Positions 32,561 to 43,715 of a stretch of 64,000 nucleotides of DNA are shown here, in pieces. Each line of letters begins with the position of its first letter. The stretch's first letter is position 1. A model generated the notes under the pieces. That model searched no databases. It had not been told where the DNA came from and saw nothing but the letters and a program-made list of their open reading frames with translations. This stretch comes from Corythucha ciliata (lineage: Eukaryota; Arthropoda; Insecta; Hemiptera; Tingidae), in the NCBI GenBank assembly GCA_038030265.1, contig CM075941.1, positions 35,898,164 through 35,962,163 of the forward strand. Reading direction: 5' to 3'. A program made the position numbers and the translations under genes.

Positions 32561-33985
32561 CTTGATCATCACGCCGAGGAACTTTAAGAGACATGGCGAG
32601 AAAGGATTTCGGGGCAGGAGAGGTGAGAGTTGAGGATCTTCCAAGCCAAGAGGAGACTCGCAAAGCATCGTCTATCCGCCAACGAGTGGAGCAAAGTGAA
32701 AAGAAGTCTTCCATTATAGGATAATGCTCCAGAAATTGTGTAATACCCGTATACGTGTAAGAATTATAACATTATCACCATCAGAAATGGAGAGTGATGT
32801 TGAAGGAAAACTATAGCGCAAAAAATTTAAGAAAATACCTAATAAATCTTTAAATCTACTTGTTTTGAAATGAAGTATAAATTGACTTCCTTTAAGACCT
32901 TTTTTTCTCCCACTGTAGTCCTTCAAAGTGATCTACGTCTTTGCCAGTATATCTCTTCCAGAGGAGGCATAAATAAGTCGTAAATTAGCTAGAATACAAG
33001 TCGAGAGTAATAAAATAAAAAAAGGGTCGTTGAAGCAAAAAAAAAACTGAATAGCAGTTTAGGGAGAAGAACGTTGGAAAGTTGTTAACTGTGCTTTCAT
33101 GACAGAAATATCTCCTGGCATATTGCACAGTTTTGGTGAACAAATCCTTAAACAGCAATGTTTTTTATTCTCCGTAACTTTTTTAATTCCGTGTTACCGA
33201 TAGTTAATATCTATAGGTGTAATAGGTATTCGCGTTTTTTATTTTATTTTTATTTTTTTATCTTTTTTCATCTTTTACATCCATGTAGGGAAGGGAGTTT
33301 GGTAATGCCAAAAAACATTTTGTTTTCAGCTGACATCCGATTCGTGTACCCGGACCCTTAAAAGGTATATAAAACACGATTTCAGTATGGCGTCGTTTGT
33401 CGTGTCGTCCGTTGTCTGTTTATCCATTCTATCTCAACAGATCTGGATGAGTGACGGCTTAAACGGCTTCGTAAAACCAATCCTTCAGGGCTAAAATGAC
33501 CAAAAACTGAAAAAAGTCCGGAATTTTGGCACATTTTCGATTTTTGACAAGGTTGCGTTCGGAGCTTGAGGTCGAAAACTTGGAGTGTTCGTCAGGTCAT
33601 TATCCTGAAGAAATGTGCAACAAAATAAGAACTACTAAATTTGACGCACGGTCCGTTGTATAAGTATAGCGACTGGGCTATAATTCAAAGAATCGAATCG
33701 ATTTACAGGGTGGGTAGGGGAGTCATGAATGAAATGCTCCATGGCCGACCGCCATACTGCCAGAGCGAATCAGACAAGACAGTGAATTCCAGATGCCCAC
33801 CTAAATGAACTAATTGTTAAGTCATTGTGACTCGTGACGTCGTGACCAACCGTTTTTTAATGATACTCAAATGATTTATTATGAAAAAAGCCTCCCCTCC
33901 CTACTACTTTCCATTTAAGCGCTTTCTCTTCCATTAACGTACGCATTTTCATGAAAATTTTACTTATATGCGGATCTAGGGGCTG
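32561..33985. other. unassigned stretch
   Basis: No gene or repeat copy recognised. Near 33390 the sequence has repeated CGT(C/T)GT words (GCGTCGTTTGTCGTGTCGTC). AT-rich patch at 33230-33290. Confidence 0.5.
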
Positions 33986-33989
33986 GGGT

Positions 33990-35345
33990 CCAGACCAAAA
34001 TTGTGAGAAAATCGCTGATTCGCGTGTATGGAGGTCATTCTACGGCTAAAATGTGGAAAACAACGCAAAAGTGTTGTTTTTTGGCTCAGCCCGCGGCTAA
34101 AATTGAGAAAACACGCTACTAATTCAAGGCTGTAGAAATGCAAAAAAAAGCGATTAACATTGACAAAAGTAAGGCTAATTGGGCAAAAATGGAAAATTAA
34201 CAATTGAAATTGCATATAAAATTTTGCATTATCGCACAATTCGCATATAAACAAGAGATGGGCTAATTCACTGCAAAAATAGCAGAAAACGCTATTCAGC
34301 AGCTAATAAAATTGTGAAAAATCGCTGGAAGTACCTAAAATCGGATACAAATGAAAAAAATAACTAAATTGCAGCTAAAATTGAGAAAACAAAAATCCTT
34401 AGGTCGATAGATGAAGAAAGATGTTGTCGCCGGTATTTAATTCATTTAAAAATACGTAGCTTCTGAAAGCTTCAAGGCTAACCCATACAGGGCTAATAAT
34501 CCATAGCAGAAGGGGAAAAATTGCTAATGCGCGGCTGAAATATAAAAAACAACGAGGCTAAAATTGAAATATCACTAATTTTCTGTAATAAAAAAAAAAC
34601 TAATTTTCAGCTCAAATTAAGAAAAAGTGCTAATAAAAATGGAAAAAAATGACTAACCTGCGGCTAAACGCTAAACTTGAGAAAAATAACCAATTCGTGG
34701 ACAAATTGTGGTATAATTTTTAACTTAAATACTCGCCTTCGCGCCTACTGAAGGCAACTTTGAGGTCAAAATCGAGAAAACCTGCAAATTCATGGCCGTA
34801 AGTTAAAAAACACCAACGATTCGCGGCTGGAACTGAGGAGAAGTGTAAATCTATGGCTAAAAGTAAAATAAAATTGCTAATGCGGTAATATTCAAAATAA
34901 TTTTTAGCCTGGCTAAATTGGAAAAACTGCTAATTCGACGCTGAAAATGGAAAAAAAAACTACCAAGTTGCAGCTATAATTGCGGAAATCGCCAATTCGT
35001 GGCTAAAATTGAGAAAATTCGCCAATTCACAGGTTAGAAACGCTACTGCGCGGCTATAATAAGGAAAAAGGCACTAATTCGCGGATAAAATTTAGGGAAA
35101 TCACTATGACTCGCGGTAACTTTGAGGTAAAAATTGAGAAAAAGCGATAATTTATGGCAGTAGGAAAAAAAACCGCTGAGGCAGAGAGAAATCGTTAATT
35201 CATATTATCACAAGATTGACAAAAAATTGCGATTTGTGCGTGGAAAAAAGTTGGAAAAGCCTGCTGTTTTGCGGCAAATATTTAAGAAAAACGCTAATTT
35301 TCAGCTCAAACTGAGAACAATGCTAATTCTCTGCTACAAGACCGA
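33990..35345 (+). repeat. family A field 5
   Basis: Degenerate roughly 30-bp A units. It starts beside the mid landmark (GGTCATTCTACGGCTAAAAT, GTTTTTTGGCTCAGCC, 34022-34110), so the head of the long element is missing or lies in undetected decayed DNA. TTAGAAACGCTACTGCG at 35035 matches the internal landmark of fields 1 and 4. Confidence 0.82.
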
Positions 35346-35401
35346 GATCATCATCCTAATGACCGATACCGTGATGCGTAAGTCTCGGTTACGTGCATCA
35401 C

Positions 35402-35403
<2 letters not shown>

Positions 35404-35438
<35 letters not shown>
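35404..35438. repeat. poly-T run (35 T)
   Basis: The longest homopolymer in the window. The overlapping poly-lysine and poly-phenylalanine frames are artefacts. Confidence 0.95.
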
Positions 35439-35710
35439 CTATTCTTACTATTCTTAGGTAATCCATTTTTATTGGCAGATGTGGTTTTTTGGTTCCCTTT
35501 GCCGTGCAGTTTCACCATGCAAATTTTCAAACATGACAAAATTGTTCAATTTTGAATGCAAATTTAGCGAATTTCAAATTTTTGTCGGCAGTGATTGTCA
35601 AACGCTTTTGATTTGCAGATGTGCTTTTCTGGTAGCTGCTATAATCTCAGGGCCCACCTTGTTGGGCATCTTCGAATGCACACCAGCCAGTAACCATTGT
35701 CTTATTCAAA

Positions 35711-35921
35711 CAAATATTGAAGCTAGAAATGCCTTCAATTGCAACATTTTCATGTCCCTGTCATGTCCCCCACAATAAACGAGCGTTTCAACTTAATAAC
35801 GAACCTCTGCAGCCGGTGAGGGGACCTTTTTTAGGGTGCGAAACCCTCGATTTTTCTCTCGGCCTTCCCATTCTCAGCATGGTACTTTGGATTTTGCTAG
35901 GAGTGGAAGGAAATGACAACA
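35711..35921 (+). repeat. duplicated segment, first copies
   Basis: GATATTGAAGCTAGAAATGC and what follows to the CATGTCCCTGTCATGTCCC end (first copy begins AATATTGAAG, 35714) recurs at 35921-35978. AATAAACGAGCGTTTCAACT through GGAAGGAAATGACAA (35776-35921) recurs almost identically at 36343-36488. A shuffled local duplication. Confidence 0.9.
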
Positions 35922-36049
35922 GATATTGAAGCTAGAAATGCCTTCAATTGCAACATTTTCATGTCCCTGTCATGTCCCATGCTCCCAGGCCCCATGGTCA
36001 TGCCCCAGGCTCCATGTTTCATACTCCATTTAAGGGGTCCATAGACGTA

Positions 36050-36205
36050 CAATAAATATTGCGCAATAAATTTGTACATTATTTCGTTTCCAGATGTTTA
36101 GGGGATAAAAAAATAGGTTGTTCATTATATTGTGCAACACATCAATACAACCCACAAACGTTCAATTTTATTGTACAACCCCTATTATTGCGCAATATTA
36201 TTGCA
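36050..36205. repeat. TTGTACAATA / TTGCGCAATA inverted repeat region
   Basis: GTACAATAAATATTGCGCAA (36048 onward) faces ATTGTACAACCCC and ATTGCGCAATATTATTGCAC (36171-36207). Imperfect inverted pairing; likely a small element between the two duplicated blocks. Confidence 0.5.
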
Positions 36206-36342
36206 CGTATCATTTTGTGTTGATGTGATTCCCTTGTGATTCGAACCCATGTTTTATAAATTAAATAAATGAAGGCAACAAATTAAATATGTCTTATCAA
36301 TCCCCACAAGCCTAATTGACCGTGAAACCGGAAAACCTGCCG

Positions 36343-36488
36343 AATAAACGAGCGTTTCAACTTAATAACGAACCTCTGCAGCCGGTGAGGGGACCTTTTT
36401 TCGGGTGTGAAACCCTCGATTTTTCTCTCGGCCTTCCCATTCTCAGCATGGTACTTTGGACTTTGCTAGGAGTGGAAGGAAATGACAA
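36343..36488 (+). repeat. duplicated segment, second copy
   Basis: Near-identical to 35776-35921; visible differences include TTAGGGTGCG versus TCGGGTGTG and GGATTTTGC versus GGACTTTGC. It directly precedes a 120-bp-arm foldback, so the duplication and the foldback may have moved together. Confidence 0.9.
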
Positions 36489-36498
36489 GTGTTTCCCC

Positions 36499-36832
36499 GA
36501 CCCCCCTCCAATCATACCTCGCCTACTCGGCGTTACGTGAATTATCGCCGTATATCTGCACCAATCCGGATTTCAAAGTCTCATTTAAACCTCCAGGAAA
36601 TTTCGCACAACCGTACATCTCCTTTTTGCATATTTCACCCCTAAAATAACTGTAAAACTCGCATAAACTGAAAATTCACACTCTTTCGACGACTTATTTA
36701 GGAAAGCTAGATCGTACGGTTGTGCATAATTTCCTGGAGATTTAAATGAGACCATGAAACCTAGGATTGGTGCAGAAATACGGCAAAATGTTCGTAACAC
36801 CCGCCGACTAGGCGATTGGGGGGGGGGGCGTC
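36499..36832. mobile_element. foldback element, ~120-bp arms
   Basis: 36499-36617 is an imperfect inverted complement of 36711-36832: CACAACCGTAC pairs with GTACGGTTGTG, CCTCCAGGAAAT with ATTTCCTGGAG, GCACCAATCC with GGATTGGTGC. The outer ends are C/G runs (11 G at 36818-36828). Related single arms appear at 38790-38845 and 61565-61615, so the family is dispersed. Confidence 0.85.
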
Positions 36833-36954
36833 TAGGAAACATATGTACAACTACCCCTTAAAATACTACAAAGTCCGCACTGCGTCAAGAGCCAGGTGCC
36901 GAAAGGATCGCGTTATTTGCCAACCAATGGAAGCATTTCTCACGGTGAAGCTCG

Positions 36955-38125
36955 AAGGGAGGCTAAAATTGAGAAGGCCCACTTATGTTCTGTTCTTGGG
37001 GCAAGTAAGCGGAAACAATTTTGGAAAGTGCTAATAATAGTGCCCACTTAATCCAGGCCAAAATTGAAAGTAACGCTAATTTCGGGCTAAAATTGATAGC
37101 GATTTCCTTTCAACACACTACACAAGTGTAATGCCGCGTCCTGTCCATTATGTTTCAATTAGAGAGGACGGGTGGAAAAAATTGCACCGTACTAGTGTAT
37201 TATATTGAATGGGAAACACCATGAGATGAACGGCTAATTCACGGCTGAAATTATTCAGAAAAATCTCTGATCCACGGGCAGAAGAGAGAAAAAGTGCTAA
37301 ATCGCGGATACAATTAAGAAAAATACATAGCTAATTCGCGAGGTAAGACAATACTTCACGGCTAAAATTGAGAAAAAGCTCTAGCATCACGGTTAAATTG
37401 TAAAACAGTAATTCGCGTTTAAAATTACGAAAACATAAATTCTCGGCTTATTCAGAACGCCAGTTCGTGGCTCAATCTGAAAAAAGCCGGTAATTCATGG
37501 TGAAAAAAACGCTAATTCGCGGGAAAAATTAAGAAAACTTGCTAATTCACGGATAAAATTGGGGAAAATCGCCCTTTAGCGGTTAAAATCATGAATTTTT
37601 TGCTGAAGTAGAGAAAATCGCTAATTCCCGTAAAGTGGAGAAAAACGCTAATTCACCGAAAAAAATTGAGAAGACGCGCAAATAAATCGCAAATCTATAC
37701 GGCTAAATCAAGAAAATGCGCTAATTCGCGGATAATATTTTAAAAAAGCGTAAATTCGCAGCGGAAATTGAGAAACAAAACTCTCATTCACGTCTCGCTA
37801 GAGGAGGCTAAAATTTGCTAATTCACAGAAATAAATTGAGTAAATGTTAAGTAGCGGTTTCTGGAGGCATTTTCGTGGCTAAAATTGGAAAATATAGCGC
37901 TAATTCACGGGTAAAATTGCTCGTTAGCGGCAAAATGAGGAAAAACACAAATTCATTGCAAGAAAAATTGCTAATTCGCGGCTAAATGGAGACAAATCGC
38001 TAATTCGCGGCTAAAATGGAGACAAATCGCTAATTCACCAATGAAATTGAGAAGTGATGAAGTGCGGAAAAAAAAAAACGCTAATGCGCGGCTCCTGAAG
38101 CCTGAAGGCAACTTCATGACGGCGT
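36955..38125 (+). repeat. family A field 6 (A2 arrangement)
   Basis: Starts with the A2 head landmark (GGCTAAAATTGAGAAGGC, TGTTCTTGGGGCAAGTAAGC, 36960-37012) and ends at the tail landmark (GGCAACTTCATGACGGCG, 38107 onward). Between them are degenerate roughly 30-bp A units, including the near-perfect pair TAAAATGGAGACAAATCGCT at 37983 and 38010. Confidence 0.85.
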
Positions 38126-38177
38126 TGGTGAAAGATTCGCCCGAGGGGTGTCAAATGTCCAAGGCAGGCACTGCAAT
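38104..38177 (+). repeat. family A tail landmark, second copy
   Basis: GAAGGCAACTTCATGACGGC then GTTGGTGAAAGATTCGCCCG, GTCAAATGT and GGCACTGC, in the same order as 22931-23012 and as the inverted copy at 45691-45755. Confidence 0.75.
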
Positions 38178-38384
38178 GAGATAAATTGATTTCCCCCCCC
38201 CCTCCCAGAGCTACAAGTATACGAACGAAGAGGCACAAGGACGAACGATCTAAAGAGCCCTATAAAATCTCCAAAAATGAGCATTTCTTGTTGAAGTTAG
38301 GTTTAGAAAATTTTCTCGACTTCAAACAGTCCGAAAAGGTCCACGTGCATCTAGCTGCGTCCTTGGACTTCAGGCCCCACGCAG

Positions 38385-38490
38385 TAGCTTATACTGAGGT
38401 AGTGGCGAGGAGGCGGACCGCCCCTGGCCCCCTGTCAGACGGGGCCCCCGAAAAGCTTAAGTACGGAAAAATGAGGATTTTTAGGTTATT
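38385..38490 (+). repeat. linker repeat shared with 51003-51110
   Basis: GGCGGACCGCCCC, GGGGCCCCCGAAAAGCTT and AAAAATGAGGATTTTTAGGTT match GGTGGACCGTCCC, GGGCCTCCGAAAAGCTT and AAAAATGTGGATTTTTAGGTT near 51030-51110. It lies to the right of one family A field and to the left of another. Confidence 0.65.
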
Positions 38491-38499
38491 TATGAATGT

Positions 38500-41040
38500 A
38501 TAGGTATGTGAAGAGGTCGGACGGTAGGGCAGCAATTTGGCTAATTTATACGAATTTCAGTTTATCCGACCTGTAGAATATAACGTTGCTAGTTGTTGGA
38601 GTATAATGAATATTTTATAGCTCAGAATCGAATGAGAACCACGACAGGTCGATACTACTGATAGTTGACACGCTAGATTTTACTTTTTTCTAATTTTTAC
38701 CCCGAAGTAATTTTTTAAAACACCTTTGATATTGGACCTTGGAATTCACGCTGTTATTTCGCATTATTTGAGAAAGCAAAAACTAGCCCATCTCCTACGG
38801 AGATGAAAATGAGACTGTAAAATCCAAGTTTGGTTCAGAAATACGTTTAGACACGTTTTGTAGGTCCCTACTTGCTGGTGGCGTAGGTTTTAGGTCTAGG
38901 TGATAGGGTTTAAGGAATTTCATGTGAAGCCCCCGACTGACCTCAATGCTTGGCATTGATTTTAGTAATATTACAAGGGTGGATAAGGTGGGGTCACTCT
39001 TAATTTTTCAGGCGGGTTTTCGTTGGCCACGCTATAAATAATTTTTATTTATTTAAACTTTCACGACTTCAATAATGATCTAAAAGTAAATAAAGGGAAA
39101 ATTAAAGATTTAGGAACCGATTAATTACTTTGACTGCTGCGCAAATGAAATTAATTTCGTGTTTGAAATTTATTCATAGTAATCAAATTTCAAAAACACG
39201 ATTTTGACGATTTTTCTCTCGTATAGAGAGACAGGGTTTCGCCCACGGATTATATATCTTCCGTTGAGACGAAAAACATACTGAAAAGGGAGGAAAACTC
39301 CGAAGGTGTTTTTCCCGGGGACGTACTCTTTGCGAGGCGGTACAGGAGGCGGAGGCGGAGACATGAGACAAGTGTGAGGCGGCGCGAAACCACGCCCTGG
39401 GTCCTTCATCGGCCCTGTTTCAAAAGTTACCAAATGTGATGAGGAGGGACAAAGAAAAATGAAGAAAAATAAAAGTATAGGGGGGAAAAAATATTCTGTA
39501 CCAAAAGAAAAAGTATTACGAGGGTAAAAAGAAATAGTATTGAAAGAAAAAGTCAATATCGTGTCTGAAAAGCAAGGGGAAAAGTGGAAAATCCAAAAAA
39601 AAAACTTGACGAAAAAAAATTGACCATTGACGGAAAAGTACATTCCAGGTTACAGATACACACAAACTTAATACTCACGCTGAGATTAACGTTAAACCAC
39701 AGTTGTATGCGAATTTGGGTCATCTTTGAATCCGGGTAAGTATATTGAATAATTTTGACGACGACGTTAAAACTAAAATTTTTTAATGTACATACTATTA
39801 AAATATTTCACGAATTTTCGATTCAACAAATAAACGGCCTCGTCTTCAGGCAAAAGTATATACCATTGATTCGTGCAAGAGTTCTTTGTCAGCTATAAGA
39901 GGGGTCGAAGTACAGCTTCCCTCATGTTTACAGACTCATCCGAGTGAACGAAAGTTCTATTTTGTTAGTATCTCATTTTTCCCTCCCCCCAATCGGGGTA
40001 TTTTTCCACCCTCGAATTCCATCATAAACATTTTTGTATAATTTCAATTCTGTTGAATTGAACATCATTTTTTTTGTCACACAAAGCACCACCGAAAATG
40101 ATGATTTCGTAGATTTGGCTACCCCCAACTGGGCTTGTTCGTGCAAAAGCAGTCAACATCTCGATCTTCTATTTTATCCTCTCCAAGACAAAAGGAAGGT
40201 ATATTTTCTTCCAGACCTCGACGAATGATGATGATGAAGAGGGAAGAGATGTTTGGCAGCGCGGGTTTTCTCGGTTCGATGGATGTGAAATTCGACTCCT
40301 GTACAAATATCTCCTACAGTTGCGGCGTTCTCCTCATTCCCCACTTCCACAGTCCCTGGGTCCTGTAGTAATCCACTTCTGTAAACAATAACATCGCCAC
40401 GACTGTACTCTACGGTCTGTTGACTAATTTAGTCAAACAAGAGCAACGCCAACCATCCTTAGTTCCCGCTCTGAATTCCTCTCCCCCCCCCCCCTTCAAA
40501 CTCTCGTTAGCTATATTGCGGTTTTCTCGAAGGATTGTAACACAACTGTAACTAGAGACGAAAATAAAGAGTTTCTCCCATTTTCCTAGGAATTGTAAAA
40601 TGACTTTGAGAACCCGATTACTATTGGCGATTCAGATTAACCAAATGCGCTCTGGTGGCGGCCCCACGGAAGTAGGAAGAGCGGTAGACTCTCCATGGGC
40701 TCATTATGAGAAAACGCAGGTTTTGTTATTTTTTATGAGTTTTTAGGATTCTTAAAGTTCATTTCTTTGAAATATTAGTTGGTATTACTACTTTCTATTA
40801 ACAATAAACTCATCATCGAGGAATAATTGAGATAAAATGAAAGAACTCGTGGTGAGAGAAAAATGATGGCGTTTTCCATTTACCGAGAATTTCGCACTGC
40901 GAGGGTGATTTTTCCTTCTATCCTTGATGAAGGATGGAAAAATCCCCCTACCCTATGCTACCCTATGATGAATTTCCGGTTAAAAAGGGTTGTTCAGCCC
41001 CAAAAACAGACTGTCCTTAACGAAATATGTAATTTTCCCC
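38500..41040. other. unassigned stretch
   Basis: No supported gene. Contains one foldback-arm relic (38790-38845), a run of 12 C at 40483-40494 and several low-complexity purine tracts (39440-39620) that produce a long, low-complexity minus-strand frame of no recognisable family. Confidence 0.5.
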
Positions 41041-41047
41041 ATAATAA

Positions 41048-41188
41048 GGGTGCGTTTATCAATGAACTTATTCTACAGACAAAGCTGGGATAAGTCTGGT
41101 TGCTATGGGCCTTTTTGTAAACAGTAATGCAAAGTTATCCGAGGGATTGCTATTTCATGAGAAATCCGGTGATTGATAAACCCGCCCT
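41048..41188. mobile_element. MITE, 141 bp
   Basis: Left end AGGGTGCGTTTATCAAT and right end ATTGATAAACCCGCCCT are inverted repeats of 17 bp with two mismatches. The interior shows further pairing (TTATTCTACAG region) and no coding. Confidence 0.75.
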
Positions 41189-41574
41189 AAACGGTGTAAA
41201 TATCCATCACAGCTGAGGGTCTAATTCCCCTCCTACAGGCCACAGGTGGGTAATTGAAGGAGTTAATAATAAAAGGGTTTCTGTATGAAATTTTTACTAG
41301 AGTCACATTAGAGACTTTTTGGGACTCAAATGTCTTGTTTGAATTGAATAAGCTGGATTATGGATAAGTGTTAGTTTTTTTAGCAAAGTGGTTGAGTTTT
41401 CGAGTAAAATTAGCGCATTAAAAGACGCAATTTCATGAGTTTACCCTATTCGGCAAAGAAAGCGAATTTCACCCCAGAAACTGACTGTGCTAACATAAAA
41501 AGGGGCAATATTCCACGAATGACTTCCACTTTCGCCGTGGTTAAACGATCGGTGTAGCCTTCTAATGGATAAAA

Positions 41575-42660
41575 ACTGTCAATTCTTGAATTAGCAATTT
41601 GTCTCCATTTCAGCCGCGAATTAGCGATTTATCTCCATTTCAGCCGTGAATTAGCGGTTTTCCTTGAAAAGAAATTGTGTTTTTCCTGATTTGAGCCGCT
41701 AATGAGCGATGTAATTTACCCGTCTAATTTTAGCCACGAAGTTGTCTCGAGAAACCGCGACTTGCCATTTGCTCTATTCATTCTGTGAAATAGCAAATGT
41801 TTTCAATTTAACGCCATAAACATCAAATTTTCTTGACTTCAGCCGTAAATCGTTTTCCATCATCTTAGCAGCTAATTAGGGATTTCTCTACGTTTCAACA
41901 ACGAATTAAGAGTTCCACCAATTTTCTCCGCAAACTACCTAACGCGTTTTCTGAAATTTGGCCGTGGATTAGCGATTTTTTCACTTTTTGGCACGAGGTT
42001 ACGATCAGAAGCCGCGAACTGACGTTTTCTCAATTTAATCCGCGAATTAGTCAATTTTATCGATAAATTAGCAAGTTTTCTCCATTTTATAGCCGCGACT
42101 TAGCAATTTTTGTAATTTTTACGATTTTTCACCCTTTTAGCTGTGAATTATAGCGATTTATCTGAATTTTGCAGAGAATTAGTGTTTTTCTTTATTTCAG
42201 CCGCTAATTAGCGTTTTTTCTCAATCGCATCAATGAATTAGCAACTTTTCTTAATTTTAGCTCAAGATTAGCGATTTGTTTCGCTTGCCTTTAGCTATGA
42301 ATTAGCGTTTTTTCGCAGTTTGAGCCACGAACTTGCGTTCTGAATAAGCCGAGAATTCATGTTTTCGTAATTTTAGGCGTGAATTAGCGCATTTTCTCAT
42401 TAGTGAATTATTGATTTTTCACGATTTTATCAGTTAATTACCGTGTTTCGTAATTTACACGCTATCCGCGAGCTTAGAGCTCTTTTCTCAATTTTTGCTG
42501 TGAAGTTTTCTTAACTTTATCCGTGATTTAGCACTTCTTCTTATTTATAGCCGTGAATCAGTTTTTTTTTTTTCAATAATTTCAGCCGTTAATTAGCCAT
42601 TTATCTCCATTTTAGCCCCAAATTAGCGTTATTTTCCATTTTGGCCGCCGGGATTAAGTG
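41575..42660 (-). repeat. family A field 7, reverse orientation
   Basis: Units read CGAATTAGCG, TTTTCTCAATTT, TAGCCG on the + strand. Beyond its right side, CCTTTCACCAACGGCGG (about 42787) is the complement of part of the tail landmark, but it lies on the wrong side for a simple inverted copy, so this field is rearranged or the match is partial. Confidence 0.8.
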
Positions 42661-42699
42661 GGGGATTGGCCCCCCATGAGGAGGCGCGAATTGTAGCGA

Positions 42700-43715
42700 T
42701 TTACATTTCCATTTCCACAAAAATCAGAGGGGTGCCATGGGCGGGCCATTGTGAAAGGCTCAGCTGAGTCAGCGGGCCACCCCTGCCCTTTCACCAACGG
42801 CGGCCTCTACGCCTTGGCGTCCTCTATTTGGCGGCATATACAATATTTGGTGCTTAACTCCATTTCCCATTCTTCGAAGCTCCCTTCTTTGAGACCCTTG
42901 CATTTATCAAATTTAAAATGATTCACATAGGCAACATTATGAGACAACAAAAAGAGATAATGACTACGTACTGTCCATTATAGGTACAAACTAGGATACT
43001 AAATTCACTACGTTCCCGAAATGTAATCCCTTGAAAGCACGTCGTACAAGGTCGATCGAAGAAAGGTCGTAACCGCAAATCATTTTTCAATCAAGTGTGA
43101 CAATAGTTCAGACGGAAAACATTGTAAACTCCTTAAAAACTGCAAAAACCCATTATTTAGCCCTTACGTTGGTGGTAAGAGCAGGGCTCTTTTCCGCCAT
43201 TGCGCCTCGACGCTAGCGCTGCAAGTGATAATCTGAATCGCCAATAGAACCGAAATATTTTAAGATAAAATATTGCCATCAACTAAAGTGAATGTCACAA
43301 AGGAAAAAATGATAAATACAAAGATAAACATTCATGAAAATCTTCTGGAGGGAAAGGAGGTTTTATCTCCCTTGTCAATTTTTTCATTAATATATGATCG
43401 CCACCAATCAGACAGCATTGTGTACTGACAATGTAATAGACAGCAATCTATATATTCCGAGTTTTGGGAAGATATGAATATTGACTTCTCACAGCTTTCA
43501 ATCCTCTTCCCCTATCCCCTTGTCATAACCAAAACCACGTATTATTCTAGTGCAGGGGTTCTGAACCTTTCGGGAGCGAAGTACACACGATTATTGGACT
43601 AGTGGAAGACTATTTCCATTGCCAAGAGCACGGCATTGTAAAGGAGACGTAAAAAAAGGAGGTGCGCCCACTCGACCACTTAAGCGTTTCGGGCTGGGAG
43701 GACCCAGGATCCCGG
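42700..43715. other. unassigned stretch with local inverted words
   Basis: GGGTGCCATGGGCGGGCC faces GCGGGCCACCCCTG around 42729-42790. The remainder has no recognised gene. ATAATCTGAATCGCCAATAG (43229-43248) is the inverted counterpart of CTATTGGCGATTCAGATTA (40622-40640). Confidence 0.5.

Noticed and set aside
35227..35539. Frames with poly-Phe or poly-Lys
   Set aside because: Produced by the 35-T run.
37105..37205. Possible small inverted-repeat element (ACAAGTGTAATGCCGCGTCC facing GAGGACGGGTGG...)
   Set aside because: Pairing is interrupted and too short to separate from chance by eye.
39170..39643. 157-codon minus-strand frame
   Set aside because: Dominated by Phe, Pro and Ser from purine-rich low-complexity DNA; no recognisable family.
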